Below are positions 10,917-20,969 of a stretch of DNA of 64,000 bases, piece by piece. The stretch comes from Pelomonas sp. V22 (GTDB lineage Bacteria > Pseudomonadota > Gammaproteobacteria > Burkholderiales > Burkholderiaceae_C), in contig NZ_JAGIXS010000006.1 in assembly GCF_030014915.1 (NCBI RefSeq), positions 124,001-188,000 on the forward strand. Reading direction: 5' to 3'. Position numbers and translations under genes: made by a program. Position 1 is the stretch's first letter. Each line of letters begins with the position of its first letter. The notes beneath the pieces were generated by a model that was not told the origin of the DNA, did no database searches, and saw only the letters and a program-made list of their open reading frames with translations.

Positions 10917-12467
10917 ATGCGACTGAAAGACTTGCGTATCGGCGCCCGGCTGGGCCTGGGGTTCGGCCTTCTGATCATGCTGCTGCTGGGCGTGAGCCTG
11001 CTGGCCTACCGCAACTTCGGTGTGGTGCAGACCGTCAATGCCCACCTCATCGAGGTCGACTGGGTGAAGGCCGATGCGGCCAATGCGATCAATGCGCTGA
11101 CCCGCGCCAATGCGCGGCGCACGATGGAGCTGGTGCTGGCCACCGATGCCGCGCAGCTGCAGCGCGTTAAGGCCGACATCGAATCCAACAAGCAGCAGAT
11201 CAACGAGGCCCTCGCTACCCTGGACAAGCTCGTGGTCCTGCCGGAAGGCCGTGCCTTGCTGGCCGAGCTGGTGGCGGCTCGCAAGCGCTACGTGGCCTCG
11301 TTCGGCCAGGTGGCCAAGTTGGTCGACGAAGGGCACAAGGACCAGGCGGTGCTACTGCTTCAGGGCGAGACGCTGCCTGCGCTTGATGCACTCCAGGCGC
11401 CGGTGACTGGACTCGCCGCGCTGCAGAAGAAGGTGGTGGGGCAGAGCAGCGCCGTGCTGAGCGCCGACATCGATACGGCACGCAATCTGGTGCTGTTGCT
11501 GGGCCTGGCTGGGCTCTGCATTGGCGTGGTGGCGGCATGGTGGATCACCCGCTCGATTGCCGTGCCGATGGCGCGGGCGGTGCAGGTGGCACGCACGGTG
11601 GCTGCGGGCGACCTGAGCAGCCACATCGTTGCCGACAGCCACGACGAGACCGGCCAGCTGCTGCAGGCGCTCGACGAGATGAACCGCAGCCTGCTGGACA
11701 TCGTCGGGCAGGTGCGCAGCGGCGCCGACGGCATGGCCACGGCCACCGGCCAGATCGCGGCCGGCAACCTGGACCTCTCTCAGCGCACCGAGGAGCAGGC
11801 CAGCGCCCTGCAGCAGACCGCAGCCTCGATGGAGCAACTGGCCGCCACCGTCAAGCAGAACTACGACAGCGGCGTGCATGCCAACCAGCTCGCCGAATCG
11901 GCGGCCCAGGTGGCCGTGCGCGGCGGCTCGCTGGTGGGGCAGGTGGTGCACACGATGGAGGCCATCAACCAGTCCTCGACCCGCATTGCCGACATCATCG
12001 GCGTGATCGATGGCATTGCCTTCCAGACCAACATCCTGGCCTTGAATGCGGCCGTCGAGGCCGCGCGTGCCGGCGAAGAGGGGCGCGGCTTTGCCGTGGT
12101 GGCCAGCGAGGTGCGGGCGCTGGCGCAGCGCTCGGCGGCCGCCGCCAAGGAGATCAAGACGCTGATCACGACCTCGGTGGAGAACGTCTCCCAGGGCTGC
12201 CAGCAGGTCGAGCAGGCCGGCAGCACCATGGACGAGATCGTGGTCTGCGTGCGCCGCGTCGCCGACCTGATGCGCGAGGTGACCCATGCCAGCCGTGAGC
12301 AGACCACGGGCATCGAGCAGGTCAACCAGGCTGTCGCGCAGATGGACCAGGTGACGCAGCAGAACGCCGCGCTGGTCGAGGAGGCGGCGGCGGCCGCCCA
12401 GTCGCTCGAGTGCCAGGCCCAGGGCCTGCAGCACTCGGTCAGCGTGTTCCGCCTCAGCCCGGCCTGA
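10917..12467 (+). CDS. Methyl-accepting chemotaxis protein
   Basis: This 516-residue chemoreceptor has an N-terminal helix (about 11-31), a four-helix-bundle ligand domain (about 32-185), a second helix (about 190-211), a HAMP linker and the cytoplasmic signalling domain. The conserved hairpin tip, with [19 protein letters not shown] then [12 protein letters not shown], is intact. The ATG at 10917 follows GGGGAG. A bacteriohemerythrin starts 13 bases after the stop. The ligand is unknown. Confidence 0.95.
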   Translation: MRLKDLRIGARLGLGFGLLIMLLLGVSLLAYRNFGVVQTVNAHLIEVDWVKADAANAINALTRANARRTMELVLATDAAQLQRVKADIESNKQQINEALATLDKLVVLPEGRALLAELVAARKRYVASFGQVAKLVDEGHKDQAVLLLQGETLPALDALQAPVTGLAALQKKVVGQSSAVLSADIDTARNLVLLLGLAGLCIGVVAAWWITRSIAVPMARAVQVARTVAAGDLSSHIVADSHDETGQLLQALDEMNRSLLDIVGQVRSGADGMATATGQIAAGNLDLSQRTEEQASALQQTAASMEQLAATVKQNYDSGVHANQLAESAAQVAVRGGSLVGQVVHTMEAINQSSTRIADIIGVIDGIAFQTNILALNAAVEAARAGEEGRGFAVVASEVRALAQRSAAAAKEIKTLITTSVENVSQGCQQVEQAGSTMDEIVVCVRRVADLMREVTHASREQTTGIEQVNQAVAQMDQVTQQNAALVEEAAAAAQSLECQAQGLQHSVSVFRLSPA

Positions 12468-12480
12468 AGGGAGTCCCGAC

Positions 12481-12882
12481 ATGGCCTACTTCGAATGGGC
12501 GGACGACCTGGCGATCGACGCCGGCGGTCCCATCGACCAGGACCACCGCCACCTGGTCGACATGGTCAATGCGCTGCACACGGCGACCAGCGAGGGGCGC
12601 GGCCGCGAGGTGGTCGGCCCCATCCTCGAGGAGCTGATCGCCTACACCGATGCCCACCTGCGCCGCGAGGAACAGGAGATGGCGCGCGTGCGCTTCCCCA
12701 CGCTGGAGGAGCACTTGCGCTGGCACCGCAAGTTCATCGCCGACTTGAACGACCTCAGGCAGCGCTACGAGACCGGCAGCGTGACGGTGGCGGCGCAGTT
12801 GTCCATGGTGCTGCGCGACTGGCTGTCGCTGCACATCCGGCGCTCGGACCGCGAGCTGCGGGAGTTCCTCAAGCAGCCCTAG
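12481..12882 (+). CDS. Bacteriohemerythrin (di-iron oxygen-binding protein)
   Basis: The 133-residue protein keeps the full hemerythrin ligand set: His22, His59, Glu63, His78, His82, His118 and Asp123. It should bind oxygen at a di-iron site in the cytoplasm. It lies 13 bases after a chemoreceptor gene and is surely co-transcribed. This suggests oxygen delivery or sensing tied to taxis; that link is inference. Its end overlaps the convergent copA gene by 14 bases. Confidence 0.93.
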   Translation: MAYFEWADDLAIDAGGPIDQDHRHLVDMVNALHTATSEGRGREVVGPILEELIAYTDAHLRREEQEMARVRFPTLEEHLRWHRKFIADLNDLRQRYETGSVTVAAQLSMVLRDWLSLHIRRSDRELREFLKQP

Positions 12883-15028
12883 GCTTCCAGCGCTTCAGAA
12901 GCAGGGCATTGCTGACCACGCAGACGCTGGACAGCGCCATGGCGCCGCCGGCGATCACCGGGTTCAGCAGGCCGAAGGCGGCCAGCGGAATGCCGACCAC
13001 GTTGTAGGCAAAGGCCCAGAACAGGTTCTGGTGGATCTTGCGCACGGTGGCGCGCGACAGCGCAATCGCCTGCGGCACCAGGGCCGGGTCGCCGCGCATC
13101 AGGGTGATGCCGGCCACCTGCATGGCCACGTCGGTGCCGGTGGCCATGGCCAGGCCCACATCGGCGGCGGCCAGGGCGGGGGCATCGTTGATGCCGTCGC
13201 CGACCATGGCCACGCGGCGGGCGCCGCCGGCCTTCAGTTCCGAAACGATCCGCGCCTTGTCCTCGGGCAGGACCTCGGCGCGCACTTCCTCGAGGCCGAG
13301 CTGGGCGGCCACGGCATTCGCAGCGGCCTGGTTGTCGCCGCTCAGCATCACGGTGTGCAGGCCTTGCGATTTCAGCTGGCGCAGCGCCTCGGCGGCGCCG
13401 GGCTTGAGCTGGTCGGCAAAGGCGAGGCGGGCCAGCAGGCGCGGCTGCGGTGATGTTGTGGCGAGCCAGGACTGGGTCGCGCCATCGGTCATGGAAACCT
13501 CGGCCTGCAGCCCCAGCTCGGTCATGTAGCGCGCGCTGCCCAGATGCAGGGTCTGGCCGGGCTCGGCCAGCTCGGCCGTCACGCCACGGCCGGGCACGGC
13601 GCGCAGGTTTCGCGTCGCAGGCAAGACCTGGCCCTTGGCGGCGTCCAGCACCGCACGGGCCAGCGGATGCTCGCTGCCGGACTGCAGCGCCGCCGCCCAG
13701 CGCAGCAGTTGCGCCGCGTCCTCGCCGGCCGTGGGCTCGAGCTTCAGGAGCGTCGGATGGCCGACCGTCAGCGTGCCGGTCTTGTCGAAGGCCACGGTGT
13801 CCAGGTGGGCCGCCAGTTCCAGCGCCTCGGCGTCCTTGATCAGGATGCCGAGCCGCGCCGCCACACCGGTGCCGGCCATGATGGCCGTCGGCGTGGCCAG
13901 GCCCAGGGCACAGGGGCAGGCAATCACCAGCACGGCCACGGCATTGAGCAGGGCCTGCTGCCAGTCGCCGCTGGCCAGGCCCCAGCCGAGCAGGGTCAGC
14001 AGGGCCAGGCCAATCACCACGGGCACGAAGATGGCGCTGACCCGGTCCACCAGGCGCTGGATCGGTGCCTTGGCGGCCTGGGCCGATTCCACCAGGCGCA
14101 CGATGCGCGAGAGCGTGGACTCGGCGCCCAGAGCCGTGGTGCGCAGCAAGAGCTGACCCTCGCCATTGATCGCGCCGCCCACCACCCGGCTCTGCGCCTG
14201 CTTGGCCACCGGCAGGCTCTCGCCGGTGATCAGGGATTCATCGACCTCGCTGCTGCCCTCCAGCACCAGGCCGTCGACCGGGATGCGCTCACCGGGGCGC
14301 ACCAGCACCTCGTCGCCAAGGCGCAGCTTGCTGATCGGCAACTCCTGCTCCTGGCCATCGCGCAGCACGTGCGCGGTCTCGGGGCGCAGTTGCTTCAGCG
14401 CGCGTATCGCCTCGGTGGTCTGGCGCTTGGCGCGGGCTTCCAGCCATTTGCCGAGCAGGACCAGGGTGATGACGACGGCGGCCGATTCGAAGTAGAGACC
14501 GTGTTGCTCGCCGCCAAGCAGCAGGTAGAGGCTGAGGCCGAAGGCCGCGCTGGTGCCGAGGGCCACCAGCAGGTCCATGTTGCCGCTGCCGGCGCGCAGG
14601 GCAGCCCAGCCGGCCTTGTAGAAGCGCGCGCCGAGCCAGAACTGCACGGGCGCGGCCAGGGCGAGTTGCAGCCGGCCGTCGATCATCCAGTGGTGGCCGG
14701 CCAGCAGGCCCAGCATCGGCAGGACCAGGGGCGCGCTCAGCAGGGCTGCGATCAGCACCGGCCAGCCGCTGGCTGACCAGCCGGTCTGGTGCGCGGCCGG
14801 ATCATCCTCGAGCCGGGCCTGGTAGCCGGCCTTGCTGACCGCTTCCAGCAATTGCGGCAAGGCCACGCTGCGCTGGGCCTGGACCGTGGCGGTCTCGGTG
14901 GCCAGGTTGATGCTGGCCTCGTCCACGCCCGGCAGCTTTTTCAGCGCCCGCTCGACGCGGCCCACGCAGGAGGCGCAGGTCATCCCTTCAATCGCCAGGG
15001 TCCAGGTCTGGGTGGGGCTGCTGTTCAT
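12869..15028 (-). CDS. copA: Copper-exporting P1B-type ATPase CopA
   Basis: CopA pumps Cu(I) out of the cytoplasm at the cost of ATP. The 719-residue protein has one N-terminal heavy-metal-associated domain with CASC (Cys18, Cys21), membrane helices, the intramembrane CPC motif (residues 371-373), the phosphorylated aspartate in DKTGT (Asp415) and the GDGIND hinge. It is divergent from a CopZ-like chaperone gene, with 50 bases between the starts. That gap must hold both promoters; no clear CueR site was recognised in it. Confidence 0.95.
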   Translation of the reverse strand: MNSSPTQTWTLAIEGMTCASCVGRVERALKKLPGVDEASINLATETATVQAQRSVALPQLLEAVSKAGYQARLEDDPAAHQTGWSASGWPVLIAALLSAPLVLPMLGLLAGHHWMIDGRLQLALAAPVQFWLGARFYKAGWAALRAGSGNMDLLVALGTSAAFGLSLYLLLGGEQHGLYFESAAVVITLVLLGKWLEARAKRQTTEAIRALKQLRPETAHVLRDGQEQELPISKLRLGDEVLVRPGERIPVDGLVLEGSSEVDESLITGESLPVAKQAQSRVVGGAINGEGQLLLRTTALGAESTLSRIVRLVESAQAAKAPIQRLVDRVSAIFVPVVIGLALLTLLGWGLASGDWQQALLNAVAVLVIACPCALGLATPTAIMAGTGVAARLGILIKDAEALELAAHLDTVAFDKTGTLTVGHPTLLKLEPTAGEDAAQLLRWAAALQSGSEHPLARAVLDAAKGQVLPATRNLRAVPGRGVTAELAEPGQTLHLGSARYMTELGLQAEVSMTDGATQSWLATTSPQPRLLARLAFADQLKPGAAEALRQLKSQGLHTVMLSGDNQAAANAVAAQLGLEEVRAEVLPEDKARIVSELKAGGARRVAMVGDGINDAPALAAADVGLAMATGTDVAMQVAGITLMRGDPALVPQAIALSRATVRKIHQNLFWAFAYNVVGIPLAAFGLLNPVIAGGAMALSSVCVVSNALLLKRWKPRAA

Positions 15029-15078
15029 GGCGACGCAGGATAAGCTGTGGCTGATTGACCTGTCTTGAGGAGTGACAA

Positions 15079-15288
15079 ATGGAGCCGACCGTGGAGCAAT
15101 TCAAGCTGCCCGACATGAGCTGTGGCCATTGCGTGGCCGCGATCACCGAAGCGCTGGGCGAGCTGGATGCAAAGGCACAGCTGAGCTTCGACCGCGAAGC
15201 CCGCAGCCTGCAGGTTCAGGGCAGCAGCAAGAGCCGCGCCGAGCTGGCGGCGGCACTCAGCGAGGCTGGCTATCCGCCGGCTGCCTGA
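15079..15288 (+). CDS. Heavy-metal-associated domain protein, copper chaperone CopZ-like
   Basis: A 69-residue single HMA domain with the metal-binding MSCGHC motif (Cys15, Cys18). Proteins of this type carry Cu(I) to the HMA domain of CopA. The ATG follows TTGAGGAG. Its divergent pairing with copA supports a copper role. Confidence 0.9.
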   Translation: MEPTVEQFKLPDMSCGHCVAAITEALGELDAKAQLSFDREARSLQVQGSSKSRAELAAALSEAGYPPAA

Positions 15289-15396
15289 GGCTGCCAGCGA
15301 CGGCCTCGGCCGGCGCTGGACGCCCGCAGCCCCGCTCGCCACAATCAGCCGTATCCGCCGGCCCTGGGCCTGGGCTGCTTCGGCAAGCGAGCTGGG

Positions 15397-16701
15397 ATGA
15401 CAACAAGAGCGCAGGAAGAAGCCGTCAATCCGCATTACCTGGGCCACCTGGTAGCCAGCGCGGCCGCGCATCGGATCGAGGTTACCGAGGACATCGTCAG
15501 TGGCAATGGCATCAAGCTGCTGGCCAAGGGCGCGGCGCTCGATGCCGATGTGCACGAGCGCCTGCTGCGACACAAGCTGAGCCGGCCGCTCGAAGACTGC
15601 CTCGGTGCGGCCGAGGGCGTCTCTCCCACGCAGATCGCCGAAGCGGCCGAGCAATTGCTGGACAAGCATCCGCTGCTGCGCGCCCTGGCCGCGCATGATC
15701 GGGCCCTGCCCATCCAGCAGTCGCTGGCCAAGCTGCGGCTGAGTGGGCCCATGCAATCCTTGCTGACCGTCTATGCCGACCAGCCGGGCGGGCGCCTGCA
15801 CCATGCTGTCGGCGTGGCCCTGATCGCCAAGGCCCTCGCGCGGCGCCTGCTGCCGGGCGACATCGATGCCCATCGCCTGCTGGGCCTGGCCGGCCTGCTG
15901 CACGACGTGGGCGAGCTCTACCTGGCCCCCGATGTGCTGAGCCGCGATGGTGAGCTGGAAGCCGAGCAATGGCGCCACATCGTCAGCCATCCGGTGATTG
16001 GCCAGCGTGTGCTTAGTGGCCTGGAGGGCAGCAGCGCGGCGTTGGCCGAGCTGGTGCTGTCCCACCATGAGCGGCTGGATGGCTTCGGCTATCCGCGCGG
16101 TCTGCACCAGAACCAGTTCGCGCTGCAGGCCCAGATCCTGGCCTCGGCCGAATGGCTGATGGGCCTGATCGATGCCGGCGCCCTGCCCATCACCCAGTCC
16201 AGCGTGGCCAGCAAGCTGATACCGGGCGAGTTCAGCGAGGCCATCTTCGAGAGCCTGCGCCAGGCGGCCACCAGTTGCGAAGGCCCCGACCATGTGCTGG
16301 ACGAAGACCGTGGCCTGGCCGCCGCGCTGCCGCGTGCGCTGCGCGTGGCCGAACTGCTGGCGCGCTTCCGCTCGTCGCGGGCCCAGCTGCGCGCGCGCGC
16401 CGTGGGTGCCAGCCCTGAGCTGCGCGGCTTGCTGGACCTTTGCCTGCAGCGCATGCTGCAGCTGCAGGTGGCTTTCAGCAGCGCCGGCCTGGATGCCGAC
16501 CATCCCGAGACCCTGGTGCATCAGCTGGTGCTGGACGAGGGCCCGGTGCAGCTCGAGGTGCTGGCCCTGCTGCGTGAATTCCACTGGCGCATGCGCGAGC
16601 TGGAGCGCGAGCTGCAGCTGCGCTCGGCCAGCCTCAGCCAGGAGGACCGCTTGATGGTGGGCGACCTGATTGCCGCCGTGAAGGGAAGCGCGCTGGCTTG
16701 A
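15397..16701 (+). CDS. HD-GYP domain cyclic-di-GMP phosphodiesterase (paralogue 1)
   Basis: The 434-residue protein contains the HD pair (His169-Asp170 in LLHDVGE), the HHE triplet (His223, His224, Glu225) and the GYP motif in GFGYP (229-233), so the metal site of an HD-GYP phosphodiesterase is intact. No membrane helix or receiver domain is evident. The first 140 residues are an unrecognised N-terminal region, and a C-terminal extension (about 320-434) is absent from its neighbour. A closely related gene follows within about 135 bases, so the pair arose by tandem duplication. Confidence 0.9.
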   Translation: MTTRAQEEAVNPHYLGHLVASAAAHRIEVTEDIVSGNGIKLLAKGAALDADVHERLLRHKLSRPLEDCLGAAEGVSPTQIAEAAEQLLDKHPLLRALAAHDRALPIQQSLAKLRLSGPMQSLLTVYADQPGGRLHHAVGVALIAKALARRLLPGDIDAHRLLGLAGLLHDVGELYLAPDVLSRDGELEAEQWRHIVSHPVIGQRVLSGLEGSSAALAELVLSHHERLDGFGYPRGLHQNQFALQAQILASAEWLMGLIDAGALPITQSSVASKLIPGEFSEAIFESLRQAATSCEGPDHVLDEDRGLAAALPRALRVAELLARFRSSRAQLRARAVGASPELRGLLDLCLQRMLQLQVAFSSAGLDADHPETLVHQLVLDEGPVQLEVLALLREFHWRMRELERELQLRSASLSQEDRLMVGDLIAAVKGSALA

Positions 16702-16771
16702 TCTTTTTCAAGACGGGCGAGCCGGGGAGCCTCAAGAATCCAGGGCGTTCAGGATCGAGGAGTTGTTGTCC

Positions 16772-16836
16772 ATGACCAGTCTGCCGAAGCCGGTGCCGCG
16801 TCCGATGCCGCGGTCAACCCGCATTACCTGAACCAT
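16772..16836 (+). other. Displaced start region of the second HD-GYP gene (apparent frameshift)
   Basis: A GAGGAG ribosome-binding site (16757-16762) sits ideally in front of ATG 16772, but that frame ends after 19 codons at a TGA. The frame of the downstream HD-GYP gene is open through the same stretch. There it reads AVNPHYLNHVV just before its GTG at 16837, matching AVNPHYLGHLV of the paralogue upstream. That frame has no ATG, GTG or TTG between the stop at 16699 and 16837. One missing base soon after the ATG would restore a continuous protein. Confidence 0.75.
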
Positions 16837-17853
16837 GTGGTGGCCATGGCCGCCACGCGCCAGGTGCAGACGAGCGAAGACGTCTACAGCGCCCAGGGCA
16901 TCAAGCTGCTGGCCAAGGGCGCGACCATCGACGCGAGCACGCGCGACCGCCTGCTGGTCCACAAGCTGCAGAAACCGCTGGAGGACTGCGTGCAGGTGGT
17001 CGATGGCGTGGTGCCGGAGTTGTTCGGGCCGTTGGCCGAGCAGCTGCAGGAGGCGCATCCGCTGCTGCGCACCTTGTGCGCCCACCAGCGCGCGCAGCCG
17101 GTGGCGGCCACCTTGTCCAGCCTGCGCCTGAGCATGCAGGTGCAGTCGCTGCTGACCGTCTATTGCAACTACCAGGGCGACCGGCTGAACCACAGCGTTG
17201 GCGTTGCCATGCTGGCGCTGGCCCTGGCGCGGCGCCTGCTGCCCGACCAGATCGACCGCCACCGCCAACTGGCCCTCGCAGGCCTGTTGCACGACGTGGG
17301 CGAGCTCTACATCGACCCCAGCTACCTGGAGCGCGGCACGACTTTGCAGCCGGAGCAATGGCGCCACATCGTCAGCCATCCGGTGATAGGTCATCGTGTG
17401 CTGCTGGACATGCCGGGCGCCGGGCCCGCGGTGGCCGAGGCCGTGCTCAACCACCATGAGCGGCTGGATGGCTTTGGCTACCCGCGCGGCCTCGTGGAGG
17501 AGCAGGTGCCGCTGGATGGCCAGATCCTCGCCGTGGCGGAATGGCTGATGGCCCTGATCGAATCCGGCAGCGGCGCGCTGGCCCGCGCCAGCGTGGCCAG
17601 CAAGCTGATCCCCGGTGAGTTCAGCCCCAGCCTGCTGGAGGCCATCAATGCCGCAGCACGCGGCAGCGGCGAACTGGACGCCTGGTTGCAGTCGCTGCAG
17701 CCGCTGGGGCAGATGAGCGAAGAGTTCGAGCGGGTGCGCGCGGCGCTGCTGCGCGCCGGCCTGCTGGTCGATGCCGACCTGCAGGTGGTGCAGGAACTGG
17801 TGAAGCGCTTGCGCGGCGAGGAAGAAGCAGAAGCGCTGGTCGAGACAACGTAA
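16837..17853 (+). CDS. HD-GYP domain cyclic-di-GMP phosphodiesterase (paralogue 2)
   Basis: The 338-residue frame from GTG 16837 is strongly similar to the preceding HD-GYP protein along its length and keeps the HD pair (His152-Asp153), HHE and GFGYP motifs. It lacks the last ~110 residues of its paralogue. Homology to the paralogue begins before the GTG, in a region with no in-frame start codon. The good ribosome-binding site belongs to an ATG one frame away (16772). Either the GTG is used and about 10 homologous residues are lost, or a 1-nt deletion or sequencing error hides the true start. Confidence 0.85.
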   Translation: MVAMAATRQVQTSEDVYSAQGIKLLAKGATIDASTRDRLLVHKLQKPLEDCVQVVDGVVPELFGPLAEQLQEAHPLLRTLCAHQRAQPVAATLSSLRLSMQVQSLLTVYCNYQGDRLNHSVGVAMLALALARRLLPDQIDRHRQLALAGLLHDVGELYIDPSYLERGTTLQPEQWRHIVSHPVIGHRVLLDMPGAGPAVAEAVLNHHERLDGFGYPRGLVEEQVPLDGQILAVAEWLMALIESGSGALARASVASKLIPGEFSPSLLEAINAAARGSGELDAWLQSLQPLGQMSEEFERVRAALLRAGLLVDADLQVVQELVKRLRGEEEAEALVETT

Positions 17854-17860
17854 GCTGACT

Positions 17861-18157
17861 TCAGTGCAGCTTTCGTTTGTCGCCGTCGAACTGGCTGGGG
17901 CGGAACACATTGCCCTCCCAGTCGCCCTCGGCCAGCGGATTGCCGGTCTTGACCCGGCGTATCAGCGACTCGGTCTCGGCCCGCGCGCGGCGCGCCTCGC
18001 GGCGGCGGCCCCGGAAGTCCAGCAGCCTGTGCAGGCGCTCGCGCATCTCGCGCAGCCAGGCGTCGAAGCGTGCGCGCTGCACCGGGCCCAGCATCATGTG
18101 CAGGGCCATCAGCAGGCAGACGATCAGGCCAAGGGCGGCGACGGGCTTGGGCAGCAT
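17861..18157 (-). CDS. Small hypothetical membrane protein
   Basis: A 98-residue protein with one N-terminal hydrophobic helix (about residues 6-25) followed by a charged, Arg/Glu-rich probable coiled coil and a C-terminal PLAEGDWEGNVFRPSQFDGDKRK tail region. I do not recognise a family. The start at 18157 was preferred over the frame opening at 18289 because it places the helix at the N-terminus. Its 3' end faces the HD-GYP gene 7 bases away, and it diverges from the S9 peptidase gene. Confidence 0.65.
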   Translation of the reverse strand: MLPKPVAALGLIVCLLMALHMMLGPVQRARFDAWLREMRERLHRLLDFRGRRREARRARAETESLIRRVKTGNPLAEGDWEGNVFRPSQFDGDKRKLH

Positions 18158-18279
18158 GGTCGGGGTTAGGGGTTGACGGCCGAGTGTCGCGCATCTGCGC
18201 GCAGCGCGCACAGCGGAATAACGCGGGCTTTCTACAATGCGCCCTGCCCTGAACCGGGGCTGACGGTAGGAGACCGAAC

Positions 18280-20955
18280 TTGAAGACACGGAATCTGGTG
18301 GCCAACAGCTGCCTGGCCCTGGCCATCTCGGCGGCGCTGATCGGCGCTTCGCTGAGCCAAGCTGCCCCGGTGGCGGCGCCCAACCTGACGCTGGAACAGC
18401 TGTTCCGCGCCGAGTCCTATCGCGGCGAAGCGGCGCGCGATGCGGACTTCAGCCACAGCGGCCGCTATCTGGCCTATGCCTGGGCACCGTACCGCGAGCC
18501 GGGTGGTGACCTGCATGTCTTTGACAACAAGACCGGCAAGACGCTGCGCCTGACCTCGCCGGCCCTGATGGCCGCCTACGACGCGCCCGAGGACCTGGAG
18601 CGTTTCGACAAGAAGCTGAAGCAGCGCAACAGCGAGACGGCCGAGCGCCAGGCCCGCGAGGAAGCCTATGCCGCCTACCTGCGCGGCGAGAAGGTGGACC
18701 TCGAGCAATGGGAAAAGGCCGCCATCGAGGAGCTGAAGAAGGAAGTCGCCGACAAGAAGGCCAAGGACGACGCACAGAAGGCGGCCGACAAGGCCGAGGC
18801 TGATGCCGAGAAGCGCGCCATGGCCGCGCTGGCTGCCAAGCGCGCCGGTAAGCCCGTGCCGGCTGAGGCTCCGACTACCGCTGCCTCGGCTGCCTCGGCA
18901 CCCGCCGCTGCCGCTTCGGCCGCCAAGGCCGCCGAGAAGGAAGCCTGGGAATGGCGCGACGAGCTGAAGAAGAAGCTCGCCAAGAACAAGCTCAAGGCCG
19001 GCGACCTCTATCCCGGCGTGCGCCAGATCGTCTGGGCCAATGAGAAGGACGAGCTGATCTTCCAGTACCGCGGCGCCTTGTTCCGCTGGGTGGCCGGCTC
19101 TGAGCGCATCCAGCCGCTGCTGGCCACGCAGCGCAACCTGCGCATCGTCGGCTACACGCCGGACGACCAGGGCTTCGTCTACATGGACGAAGGCCGCGTG
19201 CTGCGCTCGCGCTTCGCCTCGGGCGGCGTGCAGGTGCTGAACCGCGAGCTGATCCATCCGGACGATGCGGACAAGAAATACAAGATCTCGTCCACCGTGA
19301 TCAGCGAAGACGGCCGCTGGATGGCCCTGGTGGCCCAGGCGCCGCTCGGCGAGGAGGGCAAGCCCGCACCGCGCCCCGGCCGTCAGGTCGAGATCATGAA
19401 TTACAGCGAACGTTTCGCCACGGCCAAGAAGGTCGACCGCGAGGTCTCGGATGACAAGCGCATGGTGCAGCCCACTGCGCTCTACATCCGCGCCGTGCCG
19501 CAAGGCGATGCTGCACCGGCCAAGCAGTCGGCGCCGGTGTTCACGCATCCGGGTGGCGATGTCTGGTTCGAGATGAGCCCGGTGGCCTGGAGCAAGGATG
19601 GCAAGCAGTACACGTTCTCCACCTGGGAGCGTGAGAAGGAGCTGCTGAAGGTGTACCTCGGCAAGGCCGACGAGAAGGCCAAGCCCGAGGTGGTGATCGA
19701 GCGCCGTGGCGACGTCGGCCATGAAGTGGTCAGCGTGCTGAACCCGCGCTTCACGCCCGACGGCCAGACCCTGGTCGTGGTGATGGATGAAGCCGGCTGG
19801 CGCCAGCCCTATGGCTGGAACGTTGCCAAGCGCGAGCTCAAGCCCCTGCTGAAGGGCGAGTTCGAAGCCCACCAGGTGCTGGGCTTCACGCCCGACAGCA
19901 AGCAGATGCTGGTGCTGGCCAACAAGGACGACTTCGCCGCGATGAACGTCTTCAAGGTCAACCTGGCGGACGGCAGCATGCAGGCCCTGGGCTCGGCGCC
20001 GGACTACCACCGCAGCGCCGTCGCTTCCTACGATGGCAACCAGGTGGCCGCGATGGCCGGCAACTGGGCCGCACGCCCCGAGCTCAAGCTCCTGAAGGCC
20101 GGCACGGCGCCCAAGCAGCTGACCGACAGCCATGACCCGAGCTGGTCCAAGGTCGACGTGATGCGCCCCGAGCGCTTCAGCTTCAAGAACCGCCATGGCG
20201 ACACCCTGCATGCCTACTGGTTCAAGCCGGCAGGCTGGCAGGCCAGCGACAAGCGTCCGGCCGTGGTCTACGTCTACGGCGGCCCGCTGAACGACCGCCA
20301 CACGGTGGAGACCGACAGCTTCCAGCCCACCGGCTACATGTTCGGCATGTACATGGCGGCCAAGCATGGCTACGTGACCGTGGCCGTGGACACGCGCGGC
20401 CACTCGAACTACGGCCGCCGCTTCTCCGGCGCCAACTTCGAGCAGGTCGGCCTGCCGCAGGCGGAAGACCTGGAAGACCTGCACAAGTACATCGCCGGCA
20501 ACCTCGGCGTGGACGCGCAGCGCGTGGGCCTGAACGGCTGGAGCTTTGGCGGCTTCCAGACGCAGTACGTCATGTACAGCAAGCCCGACCTGTACGCCGC
20601 CGGCATCGCCGGTGCCGGCCCGACCGAATGGGAGAACTACAACAGCTGGTACAGCGGCCGCACCATCGGCAAGGTCGACCGGACCAAGCCGAACCTGCGC
20701 AAGTACTCGCTGCTGCCCATGGCCAAGAACCTGAAGCACCCGCTGCTGCTGGTGCACGGCATGCAGGACCCGAACGTGCTGTACCAGGACACGGTCAACG
20801 TCTACCGCGAGCTGCTGGTCACCGGCAAGGAAGCCCTGGTCGACCTGTTCCTCGATCCGGACGGCGAGCATGGCCTCGGCGGCGCGATCAAGACCCCGGG
20901 CTGGCACCGCAAGTACGAGCGCTTCTGGCTCGACCATCTGGGTACGGTGAAGTGA
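18280..20955 (+). CDS. S9 family serine peptidase (prolyl oligopeptidase type), exported
   Basis: An 891-residue secreted peptidase with a signal peptide (about 1-29), a beta-propeller region and a C-terminal alpha/beta hydrolase domain. The catalytic triad can be placed: Ser755 in GWSFGG, Asp830 in HGMQDPNV and His864 in GEHGLGG. The start is TTG at 18280, supported by AGGAG seven bases upstream and by the signal peptide. An unusual Ala/Lys/Glu-rich insertion (about residues 100-240), predicted to be helical or coiled coil, interrupts the propeller. A NadR-like kinase gene follows directly. Substrate unknown. Confidence 0.93.
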   Translation: MKTRNLVANSCLALAISAALIGASLSQAAPVAAPNLTLEQLFRAESYRGEAARDADFSHSGRYLAYAWAPYREPGGDLHVFDNKTGKTLRLTSPALMAAYDAPEDLERFDKKLKQRNSETAERQAREEAYAAYLRGEKVDLEQWEKAAIEELKKEVADKKAKDDAQKAADKAEADAEKRAMAALAAKRAGKPVPAEAPTTAASAASAPAAAASAAKAAEKEAWEWRDELKKKLAKNKLKAGDLYPGVRQIVWANEKDELIFQYRGALFRWVAGSERIQPLLATQRNLRIVGYTPDDQGFVYMDEGRVLRSRFASGGVQVLNRELIHPDDADKKYKISSTVISEDGRWMALVAQAPLGEEGKPAPRPGRQVEIMNYSERFATAKKVDREVSDDKRMVQPTALYIRAVPQGDAAPAKQSAPVFTHPGGDVWFEMSPVAWSKDGKQYTFSTWEREKELLKVYLGKADEKAKPEVVIERRGDVGHEVVSVLNPRFTPDGQTLVVVMDEAGWRQPYGWNVAKRELKPLLKGEFEAHQVLGFTPDSKQMLVLANKDDFAAMNVFKVNLADGSMQALGSAPDYHRSAVASYDGNQVAAMAGNWAARPELKLLKAGTAPKQLTDSHDPSWSKVDVMRPERFSFKNRHGDTLHAYWFKPAGWQASDKRPAVVYVYGGPLNDRHTVETDSFQPTGYMFGMYMAAKHGYVTVAVDTRGHSNYGRRFSGANFEQVGLPQAEDLEDLHKYIAGNLGVDAQRVGLNGWSFGGFQTQYVMYSKPDLYAAGIAGAGPTEWENYNSWYSGRTIGKVDRTKPNLRKYSLLPMAKNLKHPLLLVHGMQDPNVLYQDTVNVYRELLVTGKEALVDLFLDPDGEHGLGGAIKTPGWHRKYERFWLDHLGTVK

Positions 20956-20969
20956 AGGCAGGGGCTCGC

